21,293 nt of DNA, from assembly GCA_000482145.1 (NCBI GenBank), contig AUXH01000329.1:1-21293 (forward strand), given 5' to 3'. The DNA comes from Strigomonas culicis (taxonomy: Eukaryota > Euglenozoa > Kinetoplastea > Trypanosomatida > Trypanosomatidae). The translations under genes were made by a program, and so were the position numbers. The notes under the pieces are model-generated. The model ran no database searches and had not been told where the DNA came from. It saw only the letters and a program-made list of their open reading frames with translations. This document shows positions 7,479 to 16,868 of this stretch, in pieces; position 1 is the first letter of the stretch, and each line of letters begins with the position of its first letter.

Positions 7479-10400
7479 ATGGCGAGCGAGAGCAGTGTCG
7501 AGGTACACCCGGTGGAGCGGGGGGCGCCCATCCCCCCGCCCCCGCCAGCGTGGATGTGGAAGCCCCGGTCGACGCTGACGCCCGCCGAGGGCTCCGCGAA
7601 CAAGCGGTCCTTTTTCCGCGGCTTTGGCGCCCTCAAATGGAAGCGGCGCTTTCTCTTTCTATCGGACGGCGCCTTTCACTATGGGAAGGCGCCGCACAGG
7701 AAGGATAAAACGGTGCCGCTGGCGGACGTCCGTCGGGTGGCCCTCGTCTCCAGTGAGAGCGTCCTCCAGGCGAAGGCGCCGAGCGCGTACGCGGACTTCG
7801 CGTGGCTGGTCGCGACTGCGGAGCGCACCATTCTCTTCTGCGCGGAGGACGCGCCGACAATGCGGTTGTGGGCGACGTTCTTTCACACGTGGCTGCATCG
7901 ACCGCCGGCCGCGCGCCTGCCTGCGGTGACGCCCGCGACGTCAGAGCCACCGTCCGCGCGCGCCTCTCCAACACCGCCAACAGAGACGGCAGTGGGTGTG
8001 GCCGCCGCGGTGGAACCACAACCGGAGGACCACGCGCGGCGGCAGATGGACGAGGTCACCAGTCCGCTGGGGGCCGCCAGTGCGCCACCATCACGCACGA
8101 ACAGACCCAGCGCTACCAGCAGCAGCGGCAGCTCCAGCTCCAGCAGTAGCAGCAGCAGCAGCAGCAGCAGTAGCTCGGAGGCTGGAGAAGACAGCGAGGA
8201 GGATGAAACAGCGGAGACGGCGAATGCCACACGGCCCGCGGGTGGCGGCGACCCCTCCCCCGACCGCCCCTCCTACGCGGAGGGGGAGGAGGACGATGAG
8301 GAGGAGCCCCTCCCCCTGACGGACGACCAGCAGCAGCTGCTGGCGCTCGCGGACGAGCCGCACTCCCACGCCCCGCAGCGCGTGGCTGCGCTCGCGGGGC
8401 ACTTCAAGAAGGGCGACGGCATCCCCGACGTGGTCTACTCGCGGCTCGTCGAGAAGGTCAACCGCAAGGAGCACCTCCACCCGCGCGTGCTCATCCTCAC
8501 GCGGCGCTACGTGTACATCTTCGCCAAGAAGAAGAAGAAGCAGCTCACCGCCGCGAAGGGCATCGACCTCCGCTGCCTCGCCACGGAGCACGTCGTCGGC
8601 GTGCGGACGAGCGCCGCGGAGGAGACCCTCTTCGCGCTGCTCGTGCCACGCTTCCACGACGTGCTGCTCCGCCTCGTCCCCCACGAGTCGCCGTGCGGGG
8701 CGCGCACCCCGGCGGAGCTCCAGCGCGAGCTCACCGCCCACCTTTTTGCGCTCTACCACCGCCACCACCGCCGCGCGCTGCACCGCCCGTTCCTCCTGCT
8801 GCGCACGCCCGGCGACGGCGACATCCGCGCGACGCTGCGGCGCGGCGCGGCGGAGGCGTTCCCGCCGCTGCAGGCGGACCCCGGCGGCAGCGACCGCGTG
8901 CCGGTCGCGGCGCGCGCGTCGCTGCTGCCGCTGCTCTACGCCTGCGGGGACGTGCAGGTCGCCTGGTCCTGCCTCGCCACCTGCTGCCCCCCACCCGCCG
9001 GGGAGGGCGCGGCCGCGAGCGCGACGGTGCTCCCGCTGTTCGTGACGAACAGCGCCATTTACACCGCGAGCGCGGACGGCGCCGCCGTGCGCACCCGCCT
9101 GCCGCTTGACACGCTCGTCGGCATCTACGCGGACCCGACGGCGGGCTCCGTGCTCTTCCAGAGCCGCCTGAGTCCCGGCGGCGGCAGCTCGCTGCAGCCG
9201 TGCGCCGCCCAGCTCTTCACCGTCGCGAGCGCCGAGGCGCTGGCGCAGCTGCTGGCCCTGCTGCCACGCTGGGTCGCACGGGAGGCGCGCCGCGCGGTGC
9301 GCGTGGAGTCGCTCGCGCGGCCGGCGCTGCTCGACCTCCACGCGCGCCTGAGCGCCAACGCGGCGCGGCTGGAGGTGCGCCAGACGCCCAGCAGCGCCGC
9401 CTTCCCTCCGGCCGATGGGAGGGCCGCCGCCGGCGGCGGCGGCTCCGGCGACGGCGCCGCGGCCGGCCGCAAGAAAGGCGGCGGCCTGCGGTGGGGTGCC
9501 CTGCGCAAGGAGGCGACCAAGTACCTCGCGCGCTTCAACCGGGGCATTGCCAAGCCGGACGCGCTCACGGACGGCGGCGAGCCCGGCGGCGACGGCGAGG
9601 CGCGGTACGTAGAGGAGGTGCTGCTGGACTACCACGACGTGGTGCGCCTTCTCCACGACGCGGCGGCCTCGTTTCCAGCGTGGGACCAGCTGCGGCTGGG
9701 CCCGCTCACGGAGACGCACGCGCTGCGGCTCGGCCCCGGGCTCGGCCACGTGCTGCTGAGCGCGGCCGCGCGGCAGTGGCACTCGAAGGAGATCCGCGCG
9801 CTCAGCAAGTGGGAGCCCAGCGGCGGCGGCGACGCGAGGGACCTCCGTCAGCTCGAGGCCAAGACGGCCGCCTACGGGGCGGACGGCGTCCTTCTGATCG
9901 GGACGGCGGGCCTGGCGCTGCTGCGCCACACCCCCGCGGCGCTGCTCCAGCGGTCGAGCAGGGCGGCGAAGGCGCTGCTGCCGCTCGATGTGTGCATCCC
10001 GTGGCACTGCCTGACCGCGCTCGTGCGCGGCCGCCGCGGCCACGGCAGCCGCCTCGCGCTCCTCGTCACGCCGGCGGCGGGCGGCGCGGCGGACGTGCTG
10101 CTCGACCTCGGGTCTGAGCCGGCGCTGGCGCGCTGCGTGCACGCGGCGGTCGCGGCCTGCCGCACCTACAGCGGCGCGCCGCGGCTCGTGGACCTGTACA
10201 CGGTCCCGTCGCCGGGCCACCTCGCGCGTGCGCTGCGCAAGCCGACGGCGGCGCCGCCGGACGGCGCGGGCGGCGGCGCCGCGGAGGGCGACCTCCCCAC
10301 CGTGGCGCTCCGCTACACACCGTCGAGCCGCGCGAGCGACTGGCTGCGCCTCGCGGCGCACCCTCTCGTCGCGCGCCGCTGCCGCGCGTACGGCGACAAC

Positions 10401-13400
10401 ACGCTCCACTTCGCCGGGATCGCCTGGCGCATGCGGTCGGAGACGGTGCAGCGGCAGAGCGGGCTCGTCCGCGCGGACCCCGGCGCCGCCATGTGCCGCG
10501 TGAACAACCACCTGTTCAAGTCGTTCCTGCTCGTCGTCACGAACAGCGCGGTGTACTACTTCACGAAGGGCAAGTACGAGCTCGTGCGGCGCACGGCGCT
10601 GCTCGACCTCCGCGACGTCTACGTGTCGACCACCGACGCGGACACGGTTCTGCTGCGCGTGCCGACGGAGCACGACATGTACCTCCGCGCGCCGGGCCGC
10701 GGCGCGGACCTCCTGCGCCGCCTGCGCGAGGCCTACGTGGCGTGGACGGACTACGAGTGGGTGCGGCCGCACGAGGCGATGGCCGCGCACCACCCGGAGG
10801 ACTACTTTGTGCCCGTGCGCCACGTCGACGTCGTCGCCCCGCACGGCCGGCTCCTCAAGCTGCCGGGCTTTAACGCGCTGCAGGCGAACCGCGACCCCGC
10901 CGCGTGCGCGGAGAAGCTCTGCGAGTGGCACGTGCGGCAGGTCACGCAGGCCCTGCGGCTCCACCACGCGGCCGCCGACGTCGCCGCGGTCGGCGCCATC
11001 GCGTCGACGAGTCCGCTGCTGCTGTTCCTGCGCCACGCCGACGCGCCGCCGGGCGACGCCCGGCGCGCCAAGACCTTCCACGCGCGCCTGAAGCGGCACC
11101 TGCGCCAGACGCCGGGCGACGGCGCGGACACCACCGCCGTCGCCTGGGAGCGCGCGCGGCACCTGTTGGAGGAGACCCAGACGTACCTGCACTTCACCCA
11201 CGGGCGCGCCTTTCGATTCGGCCTGCGCGCGGCGGCCTTCGCCGCGGTGGCGGCGGCGGAGGAGGTGCTGGCGCGGTTCCGCCAGCTCCAGGCCGTCGCC
11301 ACCGCCGTGCGGCGCGCCGCCGCGGCGCTGCAGCCGCCGACCCTCGACGCGTTCGGCGCCCTGCTGGAGCAGATGGAGCCCTACGCGGAGCTGCACCTCC
11401 TTCACACAGCGCAGGTCGCGCGCTACGCGGCGATGCGGGAGCAGCAGGACGCGCTCGCGGCCATCGCGACATGGCTGGAGGCGCCGCGCGGCACGGACAG
11501 CCTCACGGAGCGGTTCGCCCGCGCCGCGGCGAAGGGCGTGCTGCGCGCGACGCTGTGGCGGCTCCGCTGCCGGCTGGACGCCGCGCAGCAGCGCTCCGTC
11601 CTGCAGCTGCGGCTCGCCTCGCACGGCGCAGCGGCGGTGCGGCCGCTCGCGCTCGCCTCGCTGCTCGCGGCGGCGGTCGACGCACTGGAGCGGTGTGACC
11701 CCGCGCCCGCCCGCACCATGACGCTCCACCTCCGCATCGCCAACGCGATGAAGGGCAGCCTGGGCGGTGTGGAAGAGGAGGGGGGACACGAGGAGGGCCG
11801 GTATGCGGCGCAGAAGGTACTTGCGCTGCTGCACGGGGCGCTGGGGTGGTCGGCGGCGAACGGGCAGGCGCCGGTGCCCGCCGCGCTCTTCCTCCGCTGC
11901 GCGCAGGCCCAGCGGCACCGGCTCGAGACGAGGCGGCGGGACGGGCTGCGGCGGCCGGCCGGCGCGGCGGCGCGTGTGGCGGAGCAGCTGGCGTACCTCG
12001 CCGCGGACATGGACCGCGTGGAGGCCCAGCGGCGCGCGCACGCGGGCGCCGCCGCGGCGCGGCAGCAGGCGGAGGAGCTCGGAAGCTTCATACAGAAGGT
12101 CCTCCGCGATATCAACGCCACCTTCTACGAGACCTACACCCGCGGCAGCAGCGGCAGCGCCGGCGCGCTGCCGCTGCTGCCGCCTCCGAGGGACGGCGGG
12201 ACAGCACCAGCAGCAGCGGAGCCGCTGCGGGAGCAGTTGTTGGCGCACACCGCCACGTGTGAGCGCCTGTTGGCGGAAGTGGGAAACGCACACGCGCCGC
12301 CGCGCGTGGCATCCACGGCGGACGCGGGTGGCGCGACGGCGCCGGGCGCTCCCCCCACCGCGTTTGTGGCCCGCCTCGCGCTCTATCGCTGTGTGCTGGC
12401 GCAGCTGCGCGACTTTGTGGAGGCGCAGCGCGTGTGGCAGCAGCGGGAGGCGGTCGCACAGGAGGCGTACGAGCGGCAGCGGCGCGAGGGGCACGAGCGC
12501 GACGTGCGCGTGATGGAGGAGCGGCAGCGGCACACGGCCGTCGCGCGCGCGGCGCGCTGGGGGCAGTTCGTGGCGCTGTGGCGCGCGCGCGTGGCGAAGC
12601 TGCGCGAGAGCGGCAGCGCGTGGCCGGAGGCGGAGCCGGCACCCGCCGACGCCGCCCGTGCGCGGCACGTCATCAAGCACTGCGTCCTTTTACAGCGTGA
12701 GCTGCGCGAGGGCGCGGAGCTCTTTCGCCAGGAGACCGCGGAGGACGAGGCCGCGCTGGCGGAAGAGCGCGACCACCACCCCCGCGACGGCGGTGGCAGT
12801 TCCCAGTTGGGTGTGAAGGAGCGCCAAGACGTGCACGCGTTGCTGACGGCGCTGCAGCAGCTCGCCGAGGGCGCGCGGGCCAGCCTCCAACGTGCGTCCG
12901 AGCCGCCCGGGCACGCCGCGCCCGGCGCTGCACCGCAGGCCCACCACGGGGAGATCCCAGCGGCGCTCGCCGCCCTTGTGCGGTCCCACGATGCGGAAGG
13001 AGTCGCGCGCTATATCCAGCGCGAGGACCAGGGCCTCTCCGCGGAGGTGCTGCGGGCCGTGGAGCGCGCGTGGCAGGCGGAAGAGGCCCAGCGCGCGCGC
13101 GTCCAGCGGCTGCAGCGCGCCCTCCGCGCCGCGGTGCGCCAGCGGCAAGCGGCACTGGCCGAGGCTCTGCTGGCGCAGTTGCGCCAGCTCCGCCCGTCCG
13201 CCGCGCCGGATCCCGAAACCGCCGCGTGGCTCGCCCAGCGGCAGCAGGCCGGCGGCGCCGCGGCCGCGGCAGCAGCCACCGTTGAGGGGGGAGGGGAGGC
13301 AGGGAGCAGCAGCGCGGACAGCGACGTCGTGCTGGAGGAAGCGGCTGACGACAACGATGCGGATCGCGCAAAGGAGGCCGCCGTTCAACAGCTGCTGGAT

Positions 13401-15071
13401 ACGCTGCGCCCCCACGAAGCGGCTCCCGCTGCGCCGGAGGAGGTTGACCGACTGCTGCAGTGCCTGTGGGCGGCGATGGCGCGCTTGTTGGCCTTCCCGT
13501 CCACCCGCCTCTCCCCCGCCGACCTGTCCAGCGGCGCGGCGTGGACGTTCGACATCGACTTTGGCAACCCCTCGCTGCTCGCCTTCTTCCATGCCTGGCT
13601 GTCGCTGCTGACGCACCGGCTGAAGCCGATCGGGTTCTTCCGTCGGAGGCCCCGCACGCTCTTCGCGCTGCTGCGTGACGGCGGCGCGGTGATGACGGAG
13701 GACGGGGCGCTGGTCGCGCCGCACCTGCACCGCCTCGCGCGCCACACGGCCCGCTTCTTCGCGCGCCACGCGGCGGCGGCCACGGATCAGCAGAAGAGAG
13801 ACGGGACCAGTGGGCGGGAGCTCACCGCCGCGGAGGAATGCGAGCGCGACGCGCTGCTGATGCTCTGCGTCGTGAAGGAAAGGCTGTTGGAGCACGTCCT
13901 CGCGGATGTCGTCGCCCTCGGCGCGGCGGCGCGGGGGGAGCTGGTGCTGGCCGATGCCGCCCTCGCGCAGCCGCGCAGCTTGTCGATGCTGGCCTGCGCC
14001 GCGCGCCACTGCGACCGCTCGCTCCGCTTCGCCGTCTTCGACGCGGCAGACGCCGACCGCGCGGCGGCCGAGCGCCAACAGCTGATGGAGCGGCTCGTCC
14101 AGCACACGGGTCTCTTCCTGCCGCCCGAGCCCACCCCCACCCCCACGCCCCCAGCGGTCCAGACGCCACCGTCGGATGCGAAACCAGCCGCAGAGGCAGA
14201 ACCCGCCCCGCCCCCGGCAACACCGCCACCGCCGCCGTCGTCGCCGCAAACGTCCTGCGTGGGGGTGCTGCGAGAGAGTGTGAAGCTGCTGACGCAGTGC
14301 TTCACGCACCACGCGGCGCGCCTCCGGGAGGCCGAAGCGGCGCCAGCCAAAGGCCACCCTGACACGCTCGCCTATCGCGGTGCCTTCGATGAGCGGTCGA
14401 ACCCCGTCGTGGGCACGGTGGCTCTCGGCGCGCTCATCCCGGCCCTGGTGCTGCTGCTGCAGTGCGGTTTTCTCTCCCGCTACGGCCTCGTGCGGCGCCG
14501 CCACCCGTTCGACTTCATCCGCCACGTGGACTCGCTGCCGCGGCGGCCGGGGGTGGGCAGCGGCGGCCGCGCACAGCAGACCCTTCGCGCCGTCGTGGAG
14601 CTGGTGGAGGCGCTCACGCAGCTGGACGACGCCCGCCGCCGGCAGCGCAACGCGAACGTTGCCGAGGCGGTGGCCTCCTTCCCGCAGCTCACCGCGGCCC
14701 AGCAGCGCGCGCTGTGCTTGACGGACGAGGCGCGTGAGTGGGGTGCGGAGGAGGTGCTACAAGAGGTGCGGCTGCGGCTCTTCCTGGTGGAGTGTCTCAA
14801 CCGCCGCGCGCTGGCCGACGTGCTCTTCGGGTGTCTATTCCCCCCGCGCGGCGCCGACACCGCGTGGCTGCCGCCGCCCAGCCGCCGCGAGGGTCTGTGG
14901 GAGTTCTACGACCCCGCTGCGTGTATCTTCTATCACGGCTACCGCATGGACGCGCCGCCGGTGGAGGGAAGGGCTCTGGCAGATGATGTCCGCGGGGTTG
15001 TGGAGCGCGTAGCGCGGCTGCCCTTCGTGCTGAAGCAGATACGCAGTGACTTTTTTTTTCCAGCAGCTTAG
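7479..15071 (+). CDS. Giant multi-PH/TH1-like domain protein (2,530 aa)
   Basis: The start is ATG 7479, the first in-frame ATG; the open frame before it has no ATG. A canonical-looking PH domain lies at about residues 43-140 (WKRRFLFL strand, conserved-type Trp near its C-terminal helix). A poly-Ser tract (about 214-233) and acidic linker follow. Four more modules look PH-like or like the myosin-I TH1 fold: about 308-405, with PRVLILTRRYVYIF; about 488-605, with VTNSAIY; about 798-894; and about 977-1098, with VTNSAVYYF. Long Ala/Arg/Gln-rich helices fill about 1100-1990, with a charged coiled coil near 1649-1694. A helical C-terminal region (about 1990-2530) is interrupted by a proline-rich linker (about 2214-2258). 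PH and TH1 domains usually bind phosphoinositides or proteins, so a membrane-associated scaffold is inferred. There is no catalytic domain and no transmembrane segment. GC content is extreme in the middle. Confidence 0.85.
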   Translation: MASESSVEVHPVERGAPIPPPPPAWMWKPRSTLTPAEGSANKRSFFRGFGALKWKRRFLFLSDGAFHYGKAPHRKDKTVPLADVRRVALVSSESVLQAKAPSAYADFAWLVATAERTILFCAEDAPTMRLWATFFHTWLHRPPAARLPAVTPATSEPPSARASPTPPTETAVGVAAAVEPQPEDHARRQMDEVTSPLGAASAPPSRTNRPSATSSSGSSSSSSSSSSSSSSSSEAGEDSEEDETAETANATRPAGGGDPSPDRPSYAEGEEDDEEEPLPLTDDQQQLLALADEPHSHAPQRVAALAGHFKKGDGIPDVVYSRLVEKVNRKEHLHPRVLILTRRYVYIFAKKKKKQLTAAKGIDLRCLATEHVVGVRTSAAEETLFALLVPRFHDVLLRLVPHESPCGARTPAELQRELTAHLFALYHRHHRRALHRPFLLLRTPGDGDIRATLRRGAAEAFPPLQADPGGSDRVPVAARASLLPLLYACGDVQVAWSCLATCCPPPAGEGAAASATVLPLFVTNSAIYTASADGAAVRTRLPLDTLVGIYADPTAGSVLFQSRLSPGGGSSLQPCAAQLFTVASAEALAQLLALLPRWVAREARRAVRVESLARPALLDLHARLSANAARLEVRQTPSSAAFPPADGRAAAGGGGSGDGAAAGRKKGGGLRWGALRKEATKYLARFNRGIAKPDALTDGGEPGGDGEARYVEEVLLDYHDVVRLLHDAAASFPAWDQLRLGPLTETHALRLGPGLGHVLLSAAARQWHSKEIRALSKWEPSGGGDARDLRQLEAKTAAYGADGVLLIGTAGLALLRHTPAALLQRSSRAAKALLPLDVCIPWHCLTALVRGRRGHGSRLALLVTPAAGGAADVLLDLGSEPALARCVHAAVAACRTYSGAPRLVDLYTVPSPGHLARALRKPTAAPPDGAGGGAAEGDLPTVALRYTPSSRASDWLRLAAHPLVARRCRAYGDNTLHFAGIAWRMRSETVQRQSGLVRADPGAAMCRVNNHLFKSFLLVVTNSAVYYFTKGKYELVRRTALLDLRDVYVSTTDADTVLLRVPTEHDMYLRAPGRGADLLRRLREAYVAWTDYEWVRPHEAMAAHHPEDYFVPVRHVDVVAPHGRLLKLPGFNALQANRDPAACAEKLCEWHVRQVTQALRLHHAAADVAAVGAIASTSPLLLFLRHADAPPGDARRAKTFHARLKRHLRQTPGDGADTTAVAWERARHLLEETQTYLHFTHGRAFRFGLRAAAFAAVAAAEEVLARFRQLQAVATAVRRAAAALQPPTLDAFGALLEQMEPYAELHLLHTAQVARYAAMREQQDALAAIATWLEAPRGTDSLTERFARAAAKGVLRATLWRLRCRLDAAQQRSVLQLRLASHGAAAVRPLALASLLAAAVDALERCDPAPARTMTLHLRIANAMKGSLGGVEEEGGHEEGRYAAQKVLALLHGALGWSAANGQAPVPAALFLRCAQAQRHRLETRRRDGLRRPAGAAARVAEQLAYLAADMDRVEAQRRAHAGAAAARQQAEELGSFIQKVLRDINATFYETYTRGSSGSAGALPLLPPPRDGGTAPAAAEPLREQLLAHTATCERLLAEVGNAHAPPRVASTADAGGATAPGAPPTAFVARLALYRCVLAQLRDFVEAQRVWQQREAVAQEAYERQRREGHERDVRVMEERQRHTAVARAARWGQFVALWRARVAKLRESGSAWPEAEPAPADAARARHVIKHCVLLQRELREGAELFRQETAEDEAALAEERDHHPRDGGGSSQLGVKERQDVHALLTALQQLAEGARASLQRASEPPGHAAPGAAPQAHHGEIPAALAALVRSHDAEGVARYIQREDQGLSAEVLRAVERAWQAEEAQRARVQRLQRALRAAVRQRQAALAEALLAQLRQLRPSAAPDPETAAWLAQRQQAGGAAAAAAATVEGGGEAGSSSADSDVVLEEAADDNDADRAKEAAVQQLLDTLRPHEAAPAAPEEVDRLLQCLWAAMARLLAFPSTRLSPADLSSGAAWTFDIDFGNPSLLAFFHAWLSLLTHRLKPIGFFRRRPRTLFALLRDGGAVMTEDGALVAPHLHRLARHTARFFARHAAAATDQQKRDGTSGRELTAAEECERDALLMLCVVKERLLEHVLADVVALGAAARGELVLADAALAQPRSLSMLACAARHCDRSLRFAVFDAADADRAAAERQQLMERLVQHTGLFLPPEPTPTPTPPAVQTPPSDAKPAAEAEPAPPPATPPPPPSSPQTSCVGVLRESVKLLTQCFTHHAARLREAEAAPAKGHPDTLAYRGAFDERSNPVVGTVALGALIPALVLLLQCGFLSRYGLVRRRHPFDFIRHVDSLPRRPGVGSGGRAQQTLRAVVELVEALTQLDDARRRQRNANVAEAVASFPQLTAAQQRALCLTDEAREWGAEEVLQEVRLRLFLVECLNRRALADVLFGCLFPPRGADTAWLPPPSRREGLWEFYDPAACIFYHGYRMDAPPVEGRALADDVRGVVERVARLPFVLKQIRSDFFFPAA
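8118..8177 (+). repeat. AGC-rich microsatellite encoding a serine tract
   Basis: Twenty codons encode nineteen Ser and one Gly, including seven consecutive AGC codons at 8148-8168. The mix of AGC, AGT and TCC codons suggests an old tract with a younger pure AGC core. It links the first PH domain to an acidic stretch and is a likely site of length variation. Confidence 0.9.
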
Positions 15072-15281
15072 ACACAACAACCAACAACAATGAAAGGGGG
15101 AAAGAAGAGTACACTATTGACAAGTACACGAGATGATGGTTTTCATTTATTTATTTTTTTTTCATAATCTGGCATCATGCATTCTTCTCCTTACACTTTC
15201 TTTCTTTCTTTCTTTCTTTCTTTTTTGTTTCTTGTTTAACAAAGCACAGCAACCTTCGTGTAATCGAGTGTGTATCGCCCC
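15072..15281 (+). promoter_or_regulatory. Short spacer with CTTT-repeat polypyrimidine tract and splice acceptor
   Basis: The spacer between the giant gene and the next contains a T run (about 15154-15163) and a (CTTT)n tract at about 15196-15220, extended by T-rich sequence to 15236. AG at 15243-15244 and 15248-15249 follow, 33-38 bases before ATG 15282. This is one of the clearest acceptor arrangements in the window. Confidence 0.65.
15197..15220. repeat. TTTC tetranucleotide microsatellite
   Basis: Six consecutive TTTC units form the core of the polypyrimidine tract upstream of the 15282-16868 gene. Length changes here could alter splice-acceptor strength. Confidence 0.9.
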
Positions 15282-16868
15282 ATGTGGCGGTGTTCGCCTC
15301 CACTGCGCGCCACGCGCACGCCTGGATACGTCTTCTGGCGCCAGAACACCCTCCTCCAACTTGAAAACGTCAAGCGCAACTATCTGCAGTCCGAGCAGCA
15401 GGTGCCCGTCGCCGAGATCGCGCGCCGCATGGTGCGCGTCAAGGTGCGCTACGAGGACACCCAGGACTACCATGAGCGCGCGCTGCTGCGCGGGGAGTAC
15501 AAGTACTTCAGCGGGAAGGTGTGTGACTTGCGCGGGTCGCAGCCGCGCGACTGCATCGCCTTTCTGCAGTGCTGCGCCTTCTTCGGGTTCTGGGACGTGG
15601 CCCAGGTGGACCGCATGCTGCTGGAGCTGCACCGCGGCAAGGACGCGCTGACGCCGAACGAGCTCGTGTGTCTCTTCGTGAGCCTGCCGCCGCTGCGGAA
15701 GCAGGAAACAGACCTGTACCGCGCCCTCGCGCGGCAGCTCGCCGCGGTGGTGGACGAACTGACGCTGGAAGAGTGCCTGCAGGTGGCCGCGGCGTGCAGC
15801 GCGGCGGCGCCCGCCGCACTGCTCGAGCGGCTGCTCGCCGCGCTGCTGCCGGCCGTGCCGCACCTGACGCCCGCACAGCTCGTCACGGAGGTGCTGGACC
15901 CGCTGAGCGCGGCGCCGGCGCCGGTGGAGGCTGCGCTGGAGCAGCTCTACGACGCCGCGCTCCCGTCCGTGCTGCGGGGGCTGGAGGAGCTGGAGGAGGG
16001 GATGGAGCTCGCGATCCTGTACACCATCCTGCGCAGCAAACCGGCCTACTGCTCCCCGGACGCGGAGCGGCGCGTGCTGGACGCGTTCGTCGCGCGGCGC
16101 GAGCACAGCTGCGCGCGGTCGACGGCGATGGTGTTCACCGCCGTCGCGGAGGCGCCGCACGGGATGCTGCTGCACTTTGCCCGCGCGATGGCGCAGCGCG
16201 TCTTGTTCCTCAGCACGGACTTCACCACGGAGGAGTTCATGGACGTCTTCCAGGTGTACGTAGCGAGCTACACCTCGATGCTAGCGCTGAAGGAGTCCAT
16301 GCAGCCGGCGCCGGGCGACGCCGAGTGGCAGCTGGCGCTGCAGCAGGAGGCCGCGCTGCTGCGCACGGTGGCCGCGCTGAGCGAACAGCTCATGTTGCTG
16401 CTCGAGTCCGCGAGTGCCTATCTGTCGCGGCCGCAGCTGATGGAGCTGCTGCAGGTGTACGTGCGCGTGGCGGAGGACCTCGGCGCGCTCCCCGCCGCGA
16501 GCCCCGGCCCGGAGGCGGAGCGGGCGGAGCGCGAGCGCATGACGCGGCTGTTCCTCACCAAGCTGCCGCAGACGCGCGCCATCATGCGGGCGGTGTCGGC
16601 CAAGTGCATCACGGAGCTGCCGCGGCTATCGCTGAAGGAGCTGCTGACGCTACTGCAGGCCGCGGATGTGCTCGGCCCCGCCTTTGTGCAGGACGCGGCT
16701 GTGGGCGGCGCGCTGCGCGAGCTCACCCGGCGCCAGATGCAGCTCGGCTCGCAGGAGGTGGAGCGCGTGTCCACGTTCCTCTTATCACTACAGGGACTGC
16801 GGAGCGGGCAGCAGCGGACTATCAACGAGACGGTGCTGCCACAGCTGTATAAGCGGTTCTCCGCGTGA
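15282..16868 (+). CDS. Helical-repeat protein, possibly mitochondrial (528 aa)
   Basis: The start is ATG 15282, the first ATG after the splice acceptor; the frame from GTG 15270 is not needed. The first ~20 residues carry five Arg with Trp, Phe and Tyr and no acidic residue, compatible with a mitochondrial presequence. The rest is almost all alpha-helical, with leucine-rich helices recurring every 35-40 residues (for example LTPNELVCLF near residues 126-135, LTLEECLQVAAACS near 161-174, and LSLKELLTLLQAADV near 449-463). This recurring 'L-x-x-x-E-L/C-L-x-L-x-x-A' pattern recalls heptatricopeptide-type (FASTK/OPR-like) repeats in many trypanosomatid mitochondrial RNA-processing and ribosome-associated proteins. 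No RAP domain is visible at the C-terminus. Role in mitochondrial RNA metabolism is a guess. HEAT/ARM-like repeats are the alternative. Confidence 0.78.
   Translation: MWRCSPPLRATRTPGYVFWRQNTLLQLENVKRNYLQSEQQVPVAEIARRMVRVKVRYEDTQDYHERALLRGEYKYFSGKVCDLRGSQPRDCIAFLQCCAFFGFWDVAQVDRMLLELHRGKDALTPNELVCLFVSLPPLRKQETDLYRALARQLAAVVDELTLEECLQVAAACSAAAPAALLERLLAALLPAVPHLTPAQLVTEVLDPLSAAPAPVEAALEQLYDAALPSVLRGLEELEEGMELAILYTILRSKPAYCSPDAERRVLDAFVARREHSCARSTAMVFTAVAEAPHGMLLHFARAMAQRVLFLSTDFTTEEFMDVFQVYVASYTSMLALKESMQPAPGDAEWQLALQQEAALLRTVAALSEQLMLLLESASAYLSRPQLMELLQVYVRVAEDLGALPAASPGPEAERAERERMTRLFLTKLPQTRAIMRAVSAKCITELPRLSLKELLTLLQAADVLGPAFVQDAAVGGALRELTRRQMQLGSQEVERVSTFLLSLQGLRSGQQRTINETVLPQLYKRFSA

Noticed and set aside
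8091..12680. 1,529-codon open frame on the minus strand opposite the giant gene
   Set aside because: It lies fully inside a very GC-rich gene where stop codons are rare in all frames. The predicted product is Arg/Ala/Val-rich low complexity without domains, and it opposes the direction of every other gene.
12690..14525. 611-codon open frame on the minus strand
   Set aside because: Same GC artefact opposite the C-terminal part of the giant gene; composition is low-complexity and no domain is visible.
15162..16175. 337-codon open frame on the minus strand
   Set aside because: Antisense shadow of the helical-repeat gene that runs on into the T-rich spacer, encoding a lysine-rich tail from the CTTT repeat.
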